A stretch of 64,000 nucleotides of DNA. It comes from an uncultured Caulobacterales bacterium. GTDB lineage: Bacteria; Pseudomonadota; Alphaproteobacteria; Caulobacterales; Maricaulaceae. The stretch is taken from contig CALFUN010000003.1 of assembly GCA_937929915.1 (NCBI GenBank), forward strand, positions 1 through 64,000, in the 5' to 3' direction. Positions 30,994 to 39,894 of the stretch are shown here, piece after piece (the first letter of the stretch is position 1; each line of letters begins with the position of its first letter). Position numbers and translations under genes: made by a program. A model generated the notes under the pieces. It made no database searches and was not told the origin of the DNA. It worked only from the letters and a program-made list of their open reading frames with translations.

Positions 30994-32211
30994 TTATATC
31001 ACAAAGTCAGGATCCGTAATCGCGAAGAAAGCCGCTTTTGGGTTTCCGTCACGGTCAAATAGAAGCGGGTGATTAAACCGCGTCACAGGGTTATTATTGG
31101 CCGAGCTATCCCCGTCACGCACACCCCAAATCGTAACAGATTCGACGAATGGCCGCTGCACAAGCCCCTCAAATACATCTCTATAAAGCTGCGCCTGCTG
31201 CCTAAGCAGGCTTTGAGGTGGATTAGGGCCAAGGTCAGCCACGCAATTCGTACCTGTTTCAAAACATGTACCGGGATCACTATACATATTAATGTCCATT
31301 TCCGTGACATGCGTAATCAAGCCTAAAAATTCATTATTAACGGCATCAATCGATGCCAACACAGATTGCGCGGTTGTCTCAAGGCGCAAATGGACTTGAT
31401 GTCCAACACCGTCAATCGGTACCCCGCGCGCGCGCAAGCGGCGAATAATATCAATCAACCAGCCCAGCTTACGCGGTTCTTCTGTATTAAAATCATTGAT
31501 AAATAAGAGCGCATCAGGGTCCGCGCGGCGCGCAGCCTCAAAAGCCCAATCAATATAATCGGCATTCCCAACCGCATCATGCCAGATAGTAAAGCGGTCA
31601 GGCCCAATACCTGCATCCCCTCTAAACAAATCCGTAGAGACAACCTCATTAACCACATCCCAGACGTTGATACGATCTTTGAAATGCTCCACCACAGTGC
31701 CAATATAGGTATCCAAGCGTTGACGAATATCATCACGCGAGCCTTGCAGGAAATAATCTGGCGTTGCTTCGTGCCATAACAAAGAGTGGCCGCGCATAGG
31801 CAGGTTATTTTGCAGTCCAAAATCGACAATTCTATCGGCGCGGTCAAAGTTAAATGTGCCTTCTTGCGGTGCAATAAAATTCATCTGGAGTTCAAATTCT
31901 GGCGTCATGGCATTAAATTGCGCCAAAGCTATTTCCCCAGATAGCTCGCCAGGATTAGTTTGCTGACTTGATAAAGCCACGCCCACATCAAAATTATTAC
32001 GAAATGTATCGCGCAGCAGCCCCACAGGCGGTGTGGTTGACGTTGTGGGCGGCGGCGGGGGTGGTGGAGGCGGCGGCGGCGGAGGCGCGGGCGGACGAAT
32101 AGCCACAACGGGCGGCGCAGATGAACCAGATCCGCCTCCGCAGGCTGATAATGCTAAACTTCCCGCACCTGCAAGTAATTTTAAGCGATCACGCGCTGTA
32201 AACTCTACCAT
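30994..32211 (-). CDS. GH10 endo-1,4-beta-xylanase lipoprotein
   Basis: Glycoside hydrolase family 10 enzyme cleaving xylan. The 405 residues comprise a lipoprotein signal (LLAGAGSLALSAC, Cys 24), a Gly/Ser then poly-Pro linker of at least 13 prolines (about 42-57), and the TIM-barrel domain. Motifs: MRGHSLLWHEATPDYF, acid/base glutamate in VWDVVNEVV, LFINDFNTEE, the H-Q-x-H of VGHQVHLRLE, nucleophile glutamate in THVTEMDINMY, and SVTIWGVRDGDS. Domain completeness suggests activity. It is probably tethered to a membrane with the linker spacing it outward. It stands alone, without a polysaccharide-utilisation locus. Confidence 0.93.
   Translation of the reverse strand: MVEFTARDRLKLLAGAGSLALSACGGGSGSSAPPVVAIRPPAPPPPPPPPPPPPPTTSTTPPVGLLRDTFRNNFDVGVALSSQQTNPGELSGEIALAQFNAMTPEFELQMNFIAPQEGTFNFDRADRIVDFGLQNNLPMRGHSLLWHEATPDYFLQGSRDDIRQRLDTYIGTVVEHFKDRINVWDVVNEVVSTDLFRGDAGIGPDRFTIWHDAVGNADYIDWAFEAARRADPDALLFINDFNTEEPRKLGWLIDIIRRLRARGVPIDGVGHQVHLRLETTAQSVLASIDAVNNEFLGLITHVTEMDINMYSDPGTCFETGTNCVADLGPNPPQSLLRQQAQLYRDVFEGLVQRPFVESVTIWGVRDGDSSANNNPVTRFNHPLLFDRDGNPKAAFFAITDPDFVI
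32047..32093. repeat. GGC/GGT-rich simple repeat encoding the poly-proline linker
   Basis: A G-rich run on the plus strand, read on the minus strand as consecutive CCN proline codons of the xylanase linker. Tracts like this are prone to length variation. Confidence 0.8.
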
Positions 32212-32391
32212 ATTTTTAGGCCCTTATCCCTAAAACCGTACTTTATACCCTATTGGGTACATTAAATTACGACACATTAAGTCAATGAGATAACAGAGCT
32301 GATTGAACCACACATTAACAAATAGCAGTTGAATTATGTTTATTGAGATTATAGGATTATAATAAGCTTACCTGCGCAAAATATCCGTTAA

Positions 32392-33591
32392 TTACGTCAC
32401 AGCTTTTAACACGGGGCGATAAGCATCACCTTCAGATTGCGCCTGACTTTTCGCATCATTATGCACAAGTCCGCTACCCGCACTTGTGCTGGTAATAGAC
32501 GCATAACGCTCAAGCTTACCTTTTTGCGCCATATTGATTTTCCGCAGCGTATCCAAATCCTCAACGGCTTGCACAAATTTACTGTGCAAGGATTCATATT
32601 CAGCGCGGGTTTCCTTGACAGCGACAGCGCGGCGTTCAGACTCGCCATTTGTTACCCGCAAACGCTGCTCATTACGCTCATTACGCTCTCGCTCTACTTC
32701 CAAAGCCTGACGCAGCGCAGCAATTTCATCATCATAATGCGCGGAGGTATTTTCCTGTATGCGCATTTGCGTGTTAAATTGTTCGACTTGATTTTTCAAA
32801 CCTGCCAATTCATCTTCGCGGCGCTTCAATGTATCTTCAAACAAAGTGCGCTGCGTTTTAATATTATAATTTGCCGTTTGCAGAGCCGAACGCGCTTCAA
32901 ATAATTTCTCTTTCAAGTCAGCATGCTCAACCCGCAGAATTTTCAACTCCTTTAAAGTCGCATCATTATCATCCGTCTTTTGCGCCAAATTCGCCGAGGT
33001 TTCCTCAGTCGCTTTTTGCAACTCGGCCAAACGGCGGCGTTGCGAAGAGAGTTCAGCCGCTTGGCGCGCAACATCTTCTTGTAGATTTTGCGCATTGATT
33101 TGCGCGGCCTCTAAAAGCTCGCGATCTTGCCCGTTTTGCGCTTCTAATTCTGCAATTTGGCGAATCTGCGCGGTATATTTTTCAGCTTGCGTTTTTTGCG
33201 CATCTGCGCGCTGTGCTAGCTCGACCTTAGCATCTTCATAACGCTGCGAGAAATCATCGCGCTGTTTTTTGAGCGCAAAGAGTTTCTTTTCTTGCTCATC
33301 TGTCCACGCTATTTTCTGGCGCAATTTCTGCTCTGCAGTTCGAATATCTGTTGAGAGGCGCGCATTATCAGCTTCAAGACGGGCCGTATGCACAAGCGCG
33401 GCTTCCATTTTTGAAATTGTTTTATCCAAAGTCGCCATACGTTTGGCGGCAATTTGCTGCTGCTCTGCTCCAGATTTAAGATTGCCCGTCAGAGCATTTA
33501 CAGCTTCGCGCGCCAGCGTAACCTCATCAGGCGATACAGAGCTTTTGACACCCGAAGATGTTAACTTACCATTGCGTTTAAACAGTTTCAT
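32392..33591 (-). CDS. Long coiled-coil protein, crescentin-like candidate
   Basis: About 399 residues from ATG 33591 (GGGATT just upstream). After a short basic head (MKLFKRNGKLTSSGVK) nearly the whole protein, about residues 25-370, is heptad-rich coiled coil with Lys/Glu/Gln/Ala/Leu composition and no membrane segment, followed by a short low-complexity tail. The basic head plus uninterrupted rod resembles crescentin-type bacterial filament proteins, but coiled coils look alike and I cannot prove homology. A perfect CtrA box lies 75 bases upstream and a GANTC site in between, which points to cell-cycle control. No operon partner is evident. An SMC-like or polarity scaffold is an alternative. 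Confidence 0.6.
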   Translation of the reverse strand: MKLFKRNGKLTSSGVKSSVSPDEVTLAREAVNALTGNLKSGAEQQQIAAKRMATLDKTISKMEAALVHTARLEADNARLSTDIRTAEQKLRQKIAWTDEQEKKLFALKKQRDDFSQRYEDAKVELAQRADAQKTQAEKYTAQIRQIAELEAQNGQDRELLEAAQINAQNLQEDVARQAAELSSQRRRLAELQKATEETSANLAQKTDDNDATLKELKILRVEHADLKEKLFEARSALQTANYNIKTQRTLFEDTLKRREDELAGLKNQVEQFNTQMRIQENTSAHYDDEIAALRQALEVERERNERNEQRLRVTNGESERRAVAVKETRAEYESLHSKFVQAVEDLDTLRKINMAQKGKLERYASITSTSAGSGLVHNDAKSQAQSEGDAYRPVLKAVT

Positions 33592-33619
33592 ATTAATCCC
33601 AGCCTCATATTGCAGTTTC

Positions 33620-33624
33620 GAATC
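33620..33624. promoter_or_regulatory. GANTC (CcrM-type) methylation site
   Basis: GAATC on the plus strand, GATTC on the minus strand, between the CtrA box and the start codon of the coiled-coil gene. CcrM methylates GANTC in this bacterial group. Confidence 0.5.
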
Positions 33625-33665
33625 ATCAAAACGCTTACATCCGAGATAAAAATGCCGCACTATGG

Positions 33666-33680
33666 TTAACGCCGCCTTAA
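33666..33680. promoter_or_regulatory. CtrA-box (TTAA-N7-TTAA) upstream of coiled-coil gene
   Basis: TTAA at 33666-33669 and 33677-33680 are separated by exactly seven bases. Read on the minus strand the second half extends to TTAACCAT, the fuller consensus known from Caulobacter CtrA sites. It lies 75 bases before the proposed start at 33591. Confidence 0.7.
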
Positions 33681-33874
33681 TAACACTGTCAAAACCGTAA
33701 TGGTTTTCAAGGTTTACACTGTCTTTTCAATGGCCTTGTAGAGGCCGCCGCTGACACTCTGCCGCGCCAGACGCACCCGTCCAAAACACCCTCATACGCT
33801 GTCATCGCATTTTCTATCGGCATAAGAGATTTATGCGATAATGAAAGCTCAACCTATATTTTGTCGCAGACCGA

Positions 33875-34888
33875 TCATCCGTTTGAAACCGCTCTTTTAG
33901 GCCTGAACTTATCTGCCAATAAATATAGCGCAATACCCGATAAAGTCACAGCCGTTCCGACACCATCCCACACACCAAACGGTTCATCTAAGATCATTAT
34001 CGCCGCAACAATCGTCGCAAGCGGGCCAATCATACCAAGCATCGCGACTTTCTGCGGGCCGATTTTACTCATAGAGAAATTAATCAAGAAACTTGGCAAA
34101 ACCGTTGAAAAGACAGCGATAATTGCACAAATTATATAAATACGCGGCGGAACATTCAAAGCCTGCGAAATACCATCTGCGCCCAGAGATGATAGAGTAA
34201 AGTGCAAAAATATCGCACTGGCCCCGCCTATCATTGCCAAGCATGTAAACAGGCTCGGGCCAATTTCATCAATGAAGCGTTTGGCAATTAATTGGAACAG
34301 CGCAAAGATAACCGCACAAGCAATTATGAGGCTACTGCCGAGCCATAAATTCGGCGACGCTGTTATCTGTCCGCCTGCAAAAACAATGGCTAAGCCTCCA
34401 TAAGCTAATGCAACCGCCGCTAGCCCAAAGCGCGTAATTTTCCCGCCGAAAAATAAAGCTCCAAATAAAATCACAAAGGCAGGATAAGTAAACAGTAAAA
34501 GCCGCTCTAGCTGCGCCGTCACATATTGCAGTCCTGTGAAATCTAGCAAAGCACAAACATAGTAGGACATCATGCCCGCGACCATCGCTAGGCCAATTTG
34601 TTGCATGGTTGGGCGTAGTTTTACGCGGCGTAATGTCCACCACAACACACCGATATAAAATGGAAAAGCAAATCCCATTCTTAAAGTTATCAGAGTAATT
34701 GCGGGTAATTCATCCCCTGCAAATCCGGCCACGGGCAGATAAGCGAGCTTTACCAAAACCGCTTTTAAGGAAAACAACGCCGCGCCAAGCGCGCCGAAAA
34801 TGACCCCAAGCCACGACCTCTCACGCGTCGTTTCAGACGTCGCATTTAGATGCGGCTCGGCAATAACCTGACGTAAGTGGGTCTTCAC
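33875..34888 (-). CDS. EamA/DMT superfamily transporter
   Basis: Inner-membrane permease of 337 residues with about ten hydrophobic segments in two EamA halves (first from WLGVIFGALGAALFSLKAVLV, second from LWLGSSLIIACAVIFALFQLIA). The GPLATIVAAIMILDEPFGVWDGVGTAVTLSGI segment is the conserved end of the second EamA repeat. Such proteins export amino acids, metabolites or drugs; the substrate is unknown. Its start overlaps the tadA stop by four bases (ATGA), so the two are probably co-transcribed. Confidence 0.85.
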   Translation of the reverse strand: MKTHLRQVIAEPHLNATSETTRERSWLGVIFGALGAALFSLKAVLVKLAYLPVAGFAGDELPAITLITLRMGFAFPFYIGVLWWTLRRVKLRPTMQQIGLAMVAGMMSYYVCALLDFTGLQYVTAQLERLLLFTYPAFVILFGALFFGGKITRFGLAAVALAYGGLAIVFAGGQITASPNLWLGSSLIIACAVIFALFQLIAKRFIDEIGPSLFTCLAMIGGASAIFLHFTLSSLGADGISQALNVPPRIYIICAIIAVFSTVLPSFLINFSMSKIGPQKVAMLGMIGPLATIVAAIMILDEPFGVWDGVGTAVTLSGIALYLLADKFRPKRAVSNG

Positions 34889-35373
34889 TTGGCTATCTTA
34901 TTGGACTTGGCTGTCTTATTGGGTTTGCGGCGCACACGGAAAAACGCTTTTAGCTCTGCTGCGCAAGGCTGTGCCATGACACCGCCCAATATGTCCGGTC
35001 TGTGATGACAGCTTGGCTGCTCAAAGAAACGCACACCGCTCTCAACCGCCCCGCCTTTAGGATCGCTCGCACCGTAAACCACGCGCCCAATCCGTGCATT
35101 GGCAATCGCACCTGCGCACATCGCACAAGGCTCTAGCGTCACATAAAGCGTAGTTCCTGTTAAGCGGTACGTCTGCGCGCCGTAGGCTGCTTCGCGTATC
35201 GCTAGGATTTCGGCATGGGCTGTCGGGTCGCAAATGGCGATAGGCGCATTGCCCGCCCGCGCGATGATTTGGCCATCGCTGCTGACAAGCACAGCCCCCA
35301 CAGGCACTTCGCCGCGCCGCGCCGCAGCTTGCGCTTCTAAAAGCGCGAGTTGCATATAATCTGCATCCGTCAT
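34885..35373 (-). CDS. tadA: tRNA-specific adenosine deaminase
   Basis: Converts adenosine 34 to inosine in tRNA-Arg(ACG). About 162 residues from ATG 35373 (MTDADYMQLALLEAQAAARRGEVPVGAV); an upstream ATG at 35424 would run into the divergent rluB start. Zinc and catalytic residues are visible: DPTAHAEILAI (H-A-E) and LEPCAMCAGAI (PCxxC). The NARIGRVVYGASDPKGGAVES block is typical of TadA. The C-terminus is short and basic. Confidence 0.93.
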   Translation of the reverse strand: MTDADYMQLALLEAQAAARRGEVPVGAVLVSSDGQIIARAGNAPIAICDPTAHAEILAIREAAYGAQTYRLTGTTLYVTLEPCAMCAGAIANARIGRVVYGASDPKGGAVESGVRFFEQPSCHHRPDILGGVMAQPCAAELKAFFRVRRKPNKTAKSNKIAK

Positions 35374-35418
35374 ATGCCCCCAATGCGGCGAGTATTCATC
35401 AGGGTCAACCACATAGCT

Positions 35419-36504
35419 ATGCAAAAATCACAAAAACACATTGGAAAACCAAAAACAGGCTCGAAAGATAGCGCGGCAAATGCGCCGACAGAACGCATAG
35501 CCAAATATCTCGCCCGCGCGGGCATCGCCTCTCGGCGTGATGCAGAGAAGCTTATCGAAGCGGGCCGCATTAGGGTCAATGGCAAGGTTTTGGACACACC
35601 CGCTTTTAAAGTGAGCGGTCGTGATAAAATTCTATTTGACGATAAACTTGTTGCCGGCAAACCACCCGCCCGCATGTGGCGTTACCATAAGCCGACAGGG
35701 CTTGTGACATCTCACAAAGACGAAAAGGGCCGCCTGACCGTATTTGATAGCCTGCCCAAAGAACTAGGCCGCGTCATTTCCGTTGGACGACTTGACCTGA
35801 ACTCCGAAGGCTTGCTGCTCCTTACCAATGACGGGGAATTGGCGCGTAAGCTTGAGCATCCCAAAACAGGGTTTTCGCGCCGTTACCGCGCCCGCGCTTA
35901 TGGCCGCATTACCCAAGATGCGCTCGATACACTCCAAGATGGTATCAAAATTGACGGCATCATGACAGGCCCGATTGAAGCCATATTGGATAGCCAAAAG
36001 GGAGATAATTGCTGGGTGAGCGTCACCATTCGCGAAGGCAAGAATCGCGAAGTGCGCCGCGCTATGGAACATTTAGGTCTGCGGGTAAACCGCCTTATCC
36101 GCGTCAGCTACGGCCCCTTTATGCTCGACACGCTTGAAGCTGGCGGCACGCAGGAAATTAAGCTCAAAGAGCTACAAACCAAACTTGGTCATTTGGCCGA
36201 TTTCCCTGACGCGTTACCAGAACCGCGCGGAAAACCCGCCCGCGATAAATCAAGCCATGACAAAGACAACACATCCGCGCCCGCGCCGCAAGGCCGTGGC
36301 CGTTTTGCTAAGGCTGCACCCAAAAAATCAGGTAAGCCTTCATCTGGCGGACGGCGGGCGACAGGCACCAAAGCCGCGCCCAAGAGCGGGAAATACGCGC
36401 CGCGCACGCATAATAAATCTAGCGCTAATAAACCCCGTCCCAACAAAACAAGTGCAGGTAAGCCCAGACCAAGCGGGCCAACGCGCTCTGGGCCTAGACG
36501 GTAG
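35419..36504 (+). CDS. rluB: 23S rRNA pseudouridine synthase, RluB-type
   Basis: Makes pseudouridine in 23S rRNA helix 93 (RluB/RsuA family). About 361 residues from ATG 35419, which leaves a 45-base divergent gap to tadA. It has an S4 RNA-binding domain (RIAKYLARAGIASRRDAEKLIEAG), then the synthase domain with the catalytic aspartate in VGRLDLNSEGLLLLTNDG and the KNREVRRAMEHLGLRVNRLIR block. The last 110 residues are a disordered Lys/Arg/Pro/Gly tail, common in alphaproteobacterial members. rsmD follows after nine bases. RluE or RsuA cannot be fully excluded. Confidence 0.9.
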   Translation: MQKSQKHIGKPKTGSKDSAANAPTERIAKYLARAGIASRRDAEKLIEAGRIRVNGKVLDTPAFKVSGRDKILFDDKLVAGKPPARMWRYHKPTGLVTSHKDEKGRLTVFDSLPKELGRVISVGRLDLNSEGLLLLTNDGELARKLEHPKTGFSRRYRARAYGRITQDALDTLQDGIKIDGIMTGPIEAILDSQKGDNCWVSVTIREGKNREVRRAMEHLGLRVNRLIRVSYGPFMLDTLEAGGTQEIKLKELQTKLGHLADFPDALPEPRGKPARDKSSHDKDNTSAPAPQGRGRFAKAAPKKSGKPSSGGRRATGTKAAPKSGKYAPRTHNKSSANKPRPNKTSAGKPRPSGPTRSGPRR

Positions 36505-36513
36505 GCCTACGCG

Positions 36514-37074
36514 ATGAGAATAGTTTCTGGTTCACTGCGCGGGCGCAATATCGCCACACCATCAGGGCGCAACACCCGCCCGACAAGCGATCAAACACGC
36601 GAATCCATCTTTAACATCCTCGCCCATGCCCCGTGGTCCCCGCCGCTAGACGGAGCCATCGTCGCTGATATATTCGCAGGTTCTGGCGCACTTGGACTTG
36701 AGGCCATATCGCGCGGGGCAGAATTTTGCCTCTTTGTTGAAACCGAGCCCAAAGCTCGCGGCGCCATTCGTGAAAATGTCGAGACAATGAACCTATTTGG
36801 CTGCACGCGCCTGCACCGTCATGACGCAACAAAGCTCAAAGTCGCGCCCGGTAATCTGCGCGGGCCATTTACCCATATCTTCATGGATCCGCCCTATAAT
36901 AAAGGTCTGTGGCGACCCGTCCTCTCCCGCCTCAAAGAACAAGGCCTGCTCGCGGAAGACGGCGTCATTATCCTCGAAGAGAGCAAAGAGGCCGAGATCA
37001 ACACAAACGGCTTTGAAGTCCTCGCCGATAAAATATGGGGCGCCGCGCGGGTGGTATTTTTGCGGGTTGGGTGA
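36514..37074 (+). CDS. rsmD: 16S rRNA (guanine966-N2)-methyltransferase
   Basis: SAM-dependent methyltransferase acting on G966 of 16S rRNA. The 186 residues have the family opening MRIVSGSLRGRNIATPSG, RPTSDQTRESIFNIL, the SAM-binding VADIFAGSGALGLEAISRGA, and the catalytic motif IV FMDPPYNKG. Pairing with a pseudouridine synthase in one operon is usual. The gene is followed by an abrupt fall in G+C. Confidence 0.95.
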   Translation: MRIVSGSLRGRNIATPSGRNTRPTSDQTRESIFNILAHAPWSPPLDGAIVADIFAGSGALGLEAISRGAEFCLFVETEPKARGAIRENVETMNLFGCTRLHRHDATKLKVAPGNLRGPFTHIFMDPPYNKGLWRPVLSRLKEQGLLAEDGVIILEESKEAEINTNGFEVLADKIWGAARVVFLRVG

Positions 37075-37097
37075 TAGCTTGAAATGATAGGCTTTTC

Positions 37098-37125
37098 TGT
37101 CAGTCCAATGAAAACAATACTGACA
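37098..37125. promoter_or_regulatory. TGTCAG...CTGACA inverted repeat before orphan gene
   Basis: A 6-bp inverted repeat (37098-37103 and 37120-37125) spaced by 16 bases, 23 bases upstream of the orphan start. It could be an operator or a weak hairpin; no clear promoter was seen. Confidence 0.35.
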
Positions 37126-37147
37126 TAAGGGTTTAATAGGTATTGAT

Positions 37148-37915
37148 ATGGATACTACTGAAAATACTAAATTAGAAACACTTCATCAACATTTAGGAGA
37201 AGTGAAAAAACTAATACTCAAACTCCAAGAGTACAATGAACACCAAAAAGTTCACAGCACAGAACTATATCCAGTACATGAAGCATTATTATTCTTAGAA
37301 GACATGTACGGAGGCCATGAAGCTTTATCAAAGCACCTTATGGTTCCTTCAACCACAATAATTAAAATAATGAACTTACGAGGAGAATTTAAAGTACGAG
37401 ATGCAGTTATAGTATCGGATAGAGTAAGTTTCAAATTAAAGTTTTTTGAAGACTCATTAACCACGCCCACAAATATTCAAGCCAAAGTTAATCAAGATAC
37501 TGAAGAAAAAGAATTAACAAACATTCGCCCCACACAATCTGAAAATATTAAAGCTATTGTCTGGGCAGTAAACCCAAACAACACAACGATAAAAACCAAA
37601 ATAATCTTAATATCTGAGTTACTGGATCAAATCGTTAAACAAGTTGAAACAACGAATTTACCTGAAGCCAATCAAGCCCTTACCGCAATTGAAAAAGCAC
37701 AATTAATTGCTATACTTCAAACCGTTTTATCAATTCTAAAATCCCCTTTAGTTGAACAAGGAATAATCGCTAAATCTGTGTCATTTCTCAAAAAAATATC
37801 AAAGAAAACAACAGAAGAAAAAAGTCAAGAAGCACTAGGGAAAATTGCAGATGAAGGAGCAGAGCTTCTCAAAGATTTAATAAAAGATATCAACTGGGAT
37901 AGCATTAGTTTCTAG
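37148..37915 (+). CDS. AT-rich orphan protein of unknown function
   Basis: A 255-residue protein that I do not recognise. There is no signal peptide or long membrane helix. The N-terminal 90 residues are helical and charged, with a possible helix-turn-helix around GGHEALSKHLMVPSTTIIKIM. The C-terminal third (LIAILQTVLSILKSPLVEQG, then ISKKTTEEKSQEALGKIADEGAELLKDLI, split across residues 190-250) is amphipathic and helical. Base composition is very different from the neighbours: one 60-base line at 37381 has 18 G+C (30%), while a line in rsmD at 36841 has 33 (55%). That suggests recent horizontal acquisition. It ends one base before the convergent mutL gene. An AGG ribosome-binding site precedes the ATG. 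Confidence 0.75.
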   Translation: MDTTENTKLETLHQHLGEVKKLILKLQEYNEHQKVHSTELYPVHEALLFLEDMYGGHEALSKHLMVPSTTIIKIMNLRGEFKVRDAVIVSDRVSFKLKFFEDSLTTPTNIQAKVNQDTEEKELTNIRPTQSENIKAIVWAVNPNNTTIKTKIILISELLDQIVKQVETTNLPEANQALTAIEKAQLIAILQTVLSILKSPLVEQGIIAKSVSFLKKISKKTTEEKSQEALGKIADEGAELLKDLIKDINWDSISF

Positions 37916-37916
37916 T

Positions 37917-39797
37917 TCACCGCCGCCCAAATAACCGCTCAATATCTGCGAGTTTTAGTTCCACATAGGTCGGTCTTCCGTGATTGCATTGACCGCTATG
38001 CGGCGTGTCTTCCATTTGCCGCAGCAGCGCGTTCATTTCTGGGCCGTTGAGCCTGCGGCCTGCACGCACAGAGCCGTGGCAGGCCATTGTTCCGCAGACA
38101 TGTTCGAATTTTTCCTTCAAGCTCAGAGCTTCGTCATATTCGCTAATATCGTCAGCCAAATCACGCAGCAGGCTTTGCACATTCATCTCGCCAAGCAGCG
38201 CAGGCGTTTCGCGTACGGCCACCGCCCCCGCCCCGAAAGGCTCGATGATTAGTCCCATTTCGGCCAGCTCATCCGTGCGCGCCAAAACGCGCGCCGCATC
38301 TGTTTCGCCCAAATCAACAATGTCAGGGATAAGCAGCGCTTGGCGCTCGACGCCCTTATTGGCCATCGCCGCTTTCATCCGTTCATAAACAAGGCGCTCA
38401 TGGGCTGCATGTTGATCGACAATAACAATGCCGTCGCGCGTTTGCGCAACAACATAGGTTTCATGGAGTTGCGCGCGCGCCGCGCCGAGCGGACGTTCGG
38501 TTAGATCCGTTTCAACAGGCGGCATATGAACGGGGTCATCAACTTCGCCAAACGGCCCTTGAAACCTCTCTGCGCCTTCCTCAACCTTAGCCGAAAATCC
38601 ATCGACAAGTGGTTGCAAAGCGGGGTCATGACGATAAGGCGTATAACCAGATGGCGGCGCCGCATAAGGTGACGGGCGCGCATAATCACGTTGAAACGCA
38701 TAGCTTGGCTGTTCGGCTTGGATCTTCCCAAGCGCGTAATCACTCACCGTTGTACTCGCGCGGTGCCCTGCTGCGGCAAGCGCATGACGCAGCGCCGAGA
38801 CGATAAGTCCGCGCACTAATCCAGGGTTACGAAAGCGCACTTCGGATTTAGCAGGATGCACATTCACATCGACATGCTCGTGCGGCAAATCCAAATAAAG
38901 CGCGACAACAGGATGACGATCCCGCGCAAGGAAATCTTGATAGGCTCCGCGCACTGCCCCGTTGAGCAGCTTATCACGCACAGGCCGCCCATTGACGAAT
39001 AAATATTGATGTTGCGCATTTCCGCGTGAAAATGTCGGCAGCCCCGCAAAACCTGTGAGCTTTATCGCCTCGCGTTCTGTATCGACAAAGACGGCATTCT
39101 CGCCAAAATCTTTCCCAAGAATAGCCGCAAGCCGCGCAAGCCGTCCGTCTTGATCATCGGTCTGACGCGTTAGCTTCAAAGATGTACGAACGGGCGTGCC
39201 TAACGTAAATCCAACAGCTGCATTGGCCATGGCAAGACGCTTAACAACATCGGAAATCGCGAGCGCTTCGGAGCGTTCGGATTTCAGGAATTTGAGCCGC
39301 GCAGGTGTTGCGAAAAATAAATCGCTCACATCAACACGCGTGCCGTGCAAGCCAAAGCGCGGCGCAGGTTTTGGTGCAGATACATCTCCGCCATCAACTC
39401 GCAATTCCCAAGCAGATTCAGTGCTTTGGGTTTGAGATGTTAAAGTTAAGCGCGCAACAGATCCAATAGAAGGAAGCGCTTCGCCGCGAAACCCCATCGT
39501 ACCGATATTGAGTAAATCCCAATGCCCCTGCATATCAGGCGCAAGCTTGGATGTTGCATGACGTTCAATGGCGAGCTTTAAATCATCACGGTTCATACCG
39601 CGGCCATCATCTGTGATGGTGATGCGCGTGCGTCCGCCATCTTCATACCGAATGTCAATTTGCTGTGCGCCTGCATCTATAGCATTTTCGACAAGTTCTT
39701 TTATCACGCTTGCAGGCCGTTCAATCACCTCACCCGCAGCGATGCGGTTGACAGTTTCATTCGGCAATCTACGAATCACTGATACGGTTTCAGACAT
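37917..39797 (-). CDS. mutL: DNA mismatch repair protein MutL (endonuclease type)
   Basis: Mismatch-repair ATPase and nicking endonuclease. The 626 residues include GHKL ATPase motifs ([42 protein letters not shown]), the transducer domain ([25 protein letters not shown]), a low-complexity linker (about 345-430), and a C-terminal domain with metal motif [25 protein letters not shown], and CNHGRPT. The DQHAx2Ex4E and zinc-binding Cys/His motifs mark the endonuclease form found in bacteria lacking MutH. A transcription terminator sits directly upstream of its start. Confidence 0.96.
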   Translation of the reverse strand: MSETVSVIRRLPNETVNRIAAGEVIERPASVIKELVENAIDAGAQQIDIRYEDGGRTRITITDDGRGMNRDDLKLAIERHATSKLAPDMQGHWDLLNIGTMGFRGEALPSIGSVARLTLTSQTQSTESAWELRVDGGDVSAPKPAPRFGLHGTRVDVSDLFFATPARLKFLKSERSEALAISDVVKRLAMANAAVGFTLGTPVRTSLKLTRQTDDQDGRLARLAAILGKDFGENAVFVDTEREAIKLTGFAGLPTFSRGNAQHQYLFVNGRPVRDKLLNGAVRGAYQDFLARDRHPVVALYLDLPHEHVDVNVHPAKSEVRFRNPGLVRGLIVSALRHALAAAGHRASTTVSDYALGKIQAEQPSYAFQRDYARPSPYAAPPSGYTPYRHDPALQPLVDGFSAKVEEGAERFQGPFGEVDDPVHMPPVETDLTERPLGAARAQLHETYVVAQTRDGIVIVDQHAAHERLVYERMKAAMANKGVERQALLIPDIVDLGETDAARVLARTDELAEMGLIIEPFGAGAVAVRETPALLGEMNVQSLLRDLADDISEYDEALSLKEKFEHVCGTMACHGSVRAGRRLNGPEMNALLRQMEDTPHSGQCNHGRPTYVELKLADIERLFGRR

Positions 39798-39798
39798 G

Positions 39799-39832
39799 AA
39801 AAAAGCCTAACCGCAGCAAGCGTGTTAGGCTA
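39799..39832 (-). terminator. Terminator between DUF3035 gene and mutL
   Basis: On the minus strand AGCCTAAC and GTTAGGCT pair across a 12-base loop and end in TTTTTT, one base before the mutL ATG. The only Shine-Dalgarno-like AGG for mutL lies in the descending arm. Confidence 0.8.
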
Positions 39833-39894
39833 TCTTTTCAGCTTAGTTTTCGCCCAAAGCTTGTGGACGATTATATTGGTGCTATAGCGATGGT

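Noticed and set aside
32033-32233. Plus-strand open frame rich in glycine opposite the xylanase linker
   Set aside because: It is the complement of the poly-proline codons, with no independent support.
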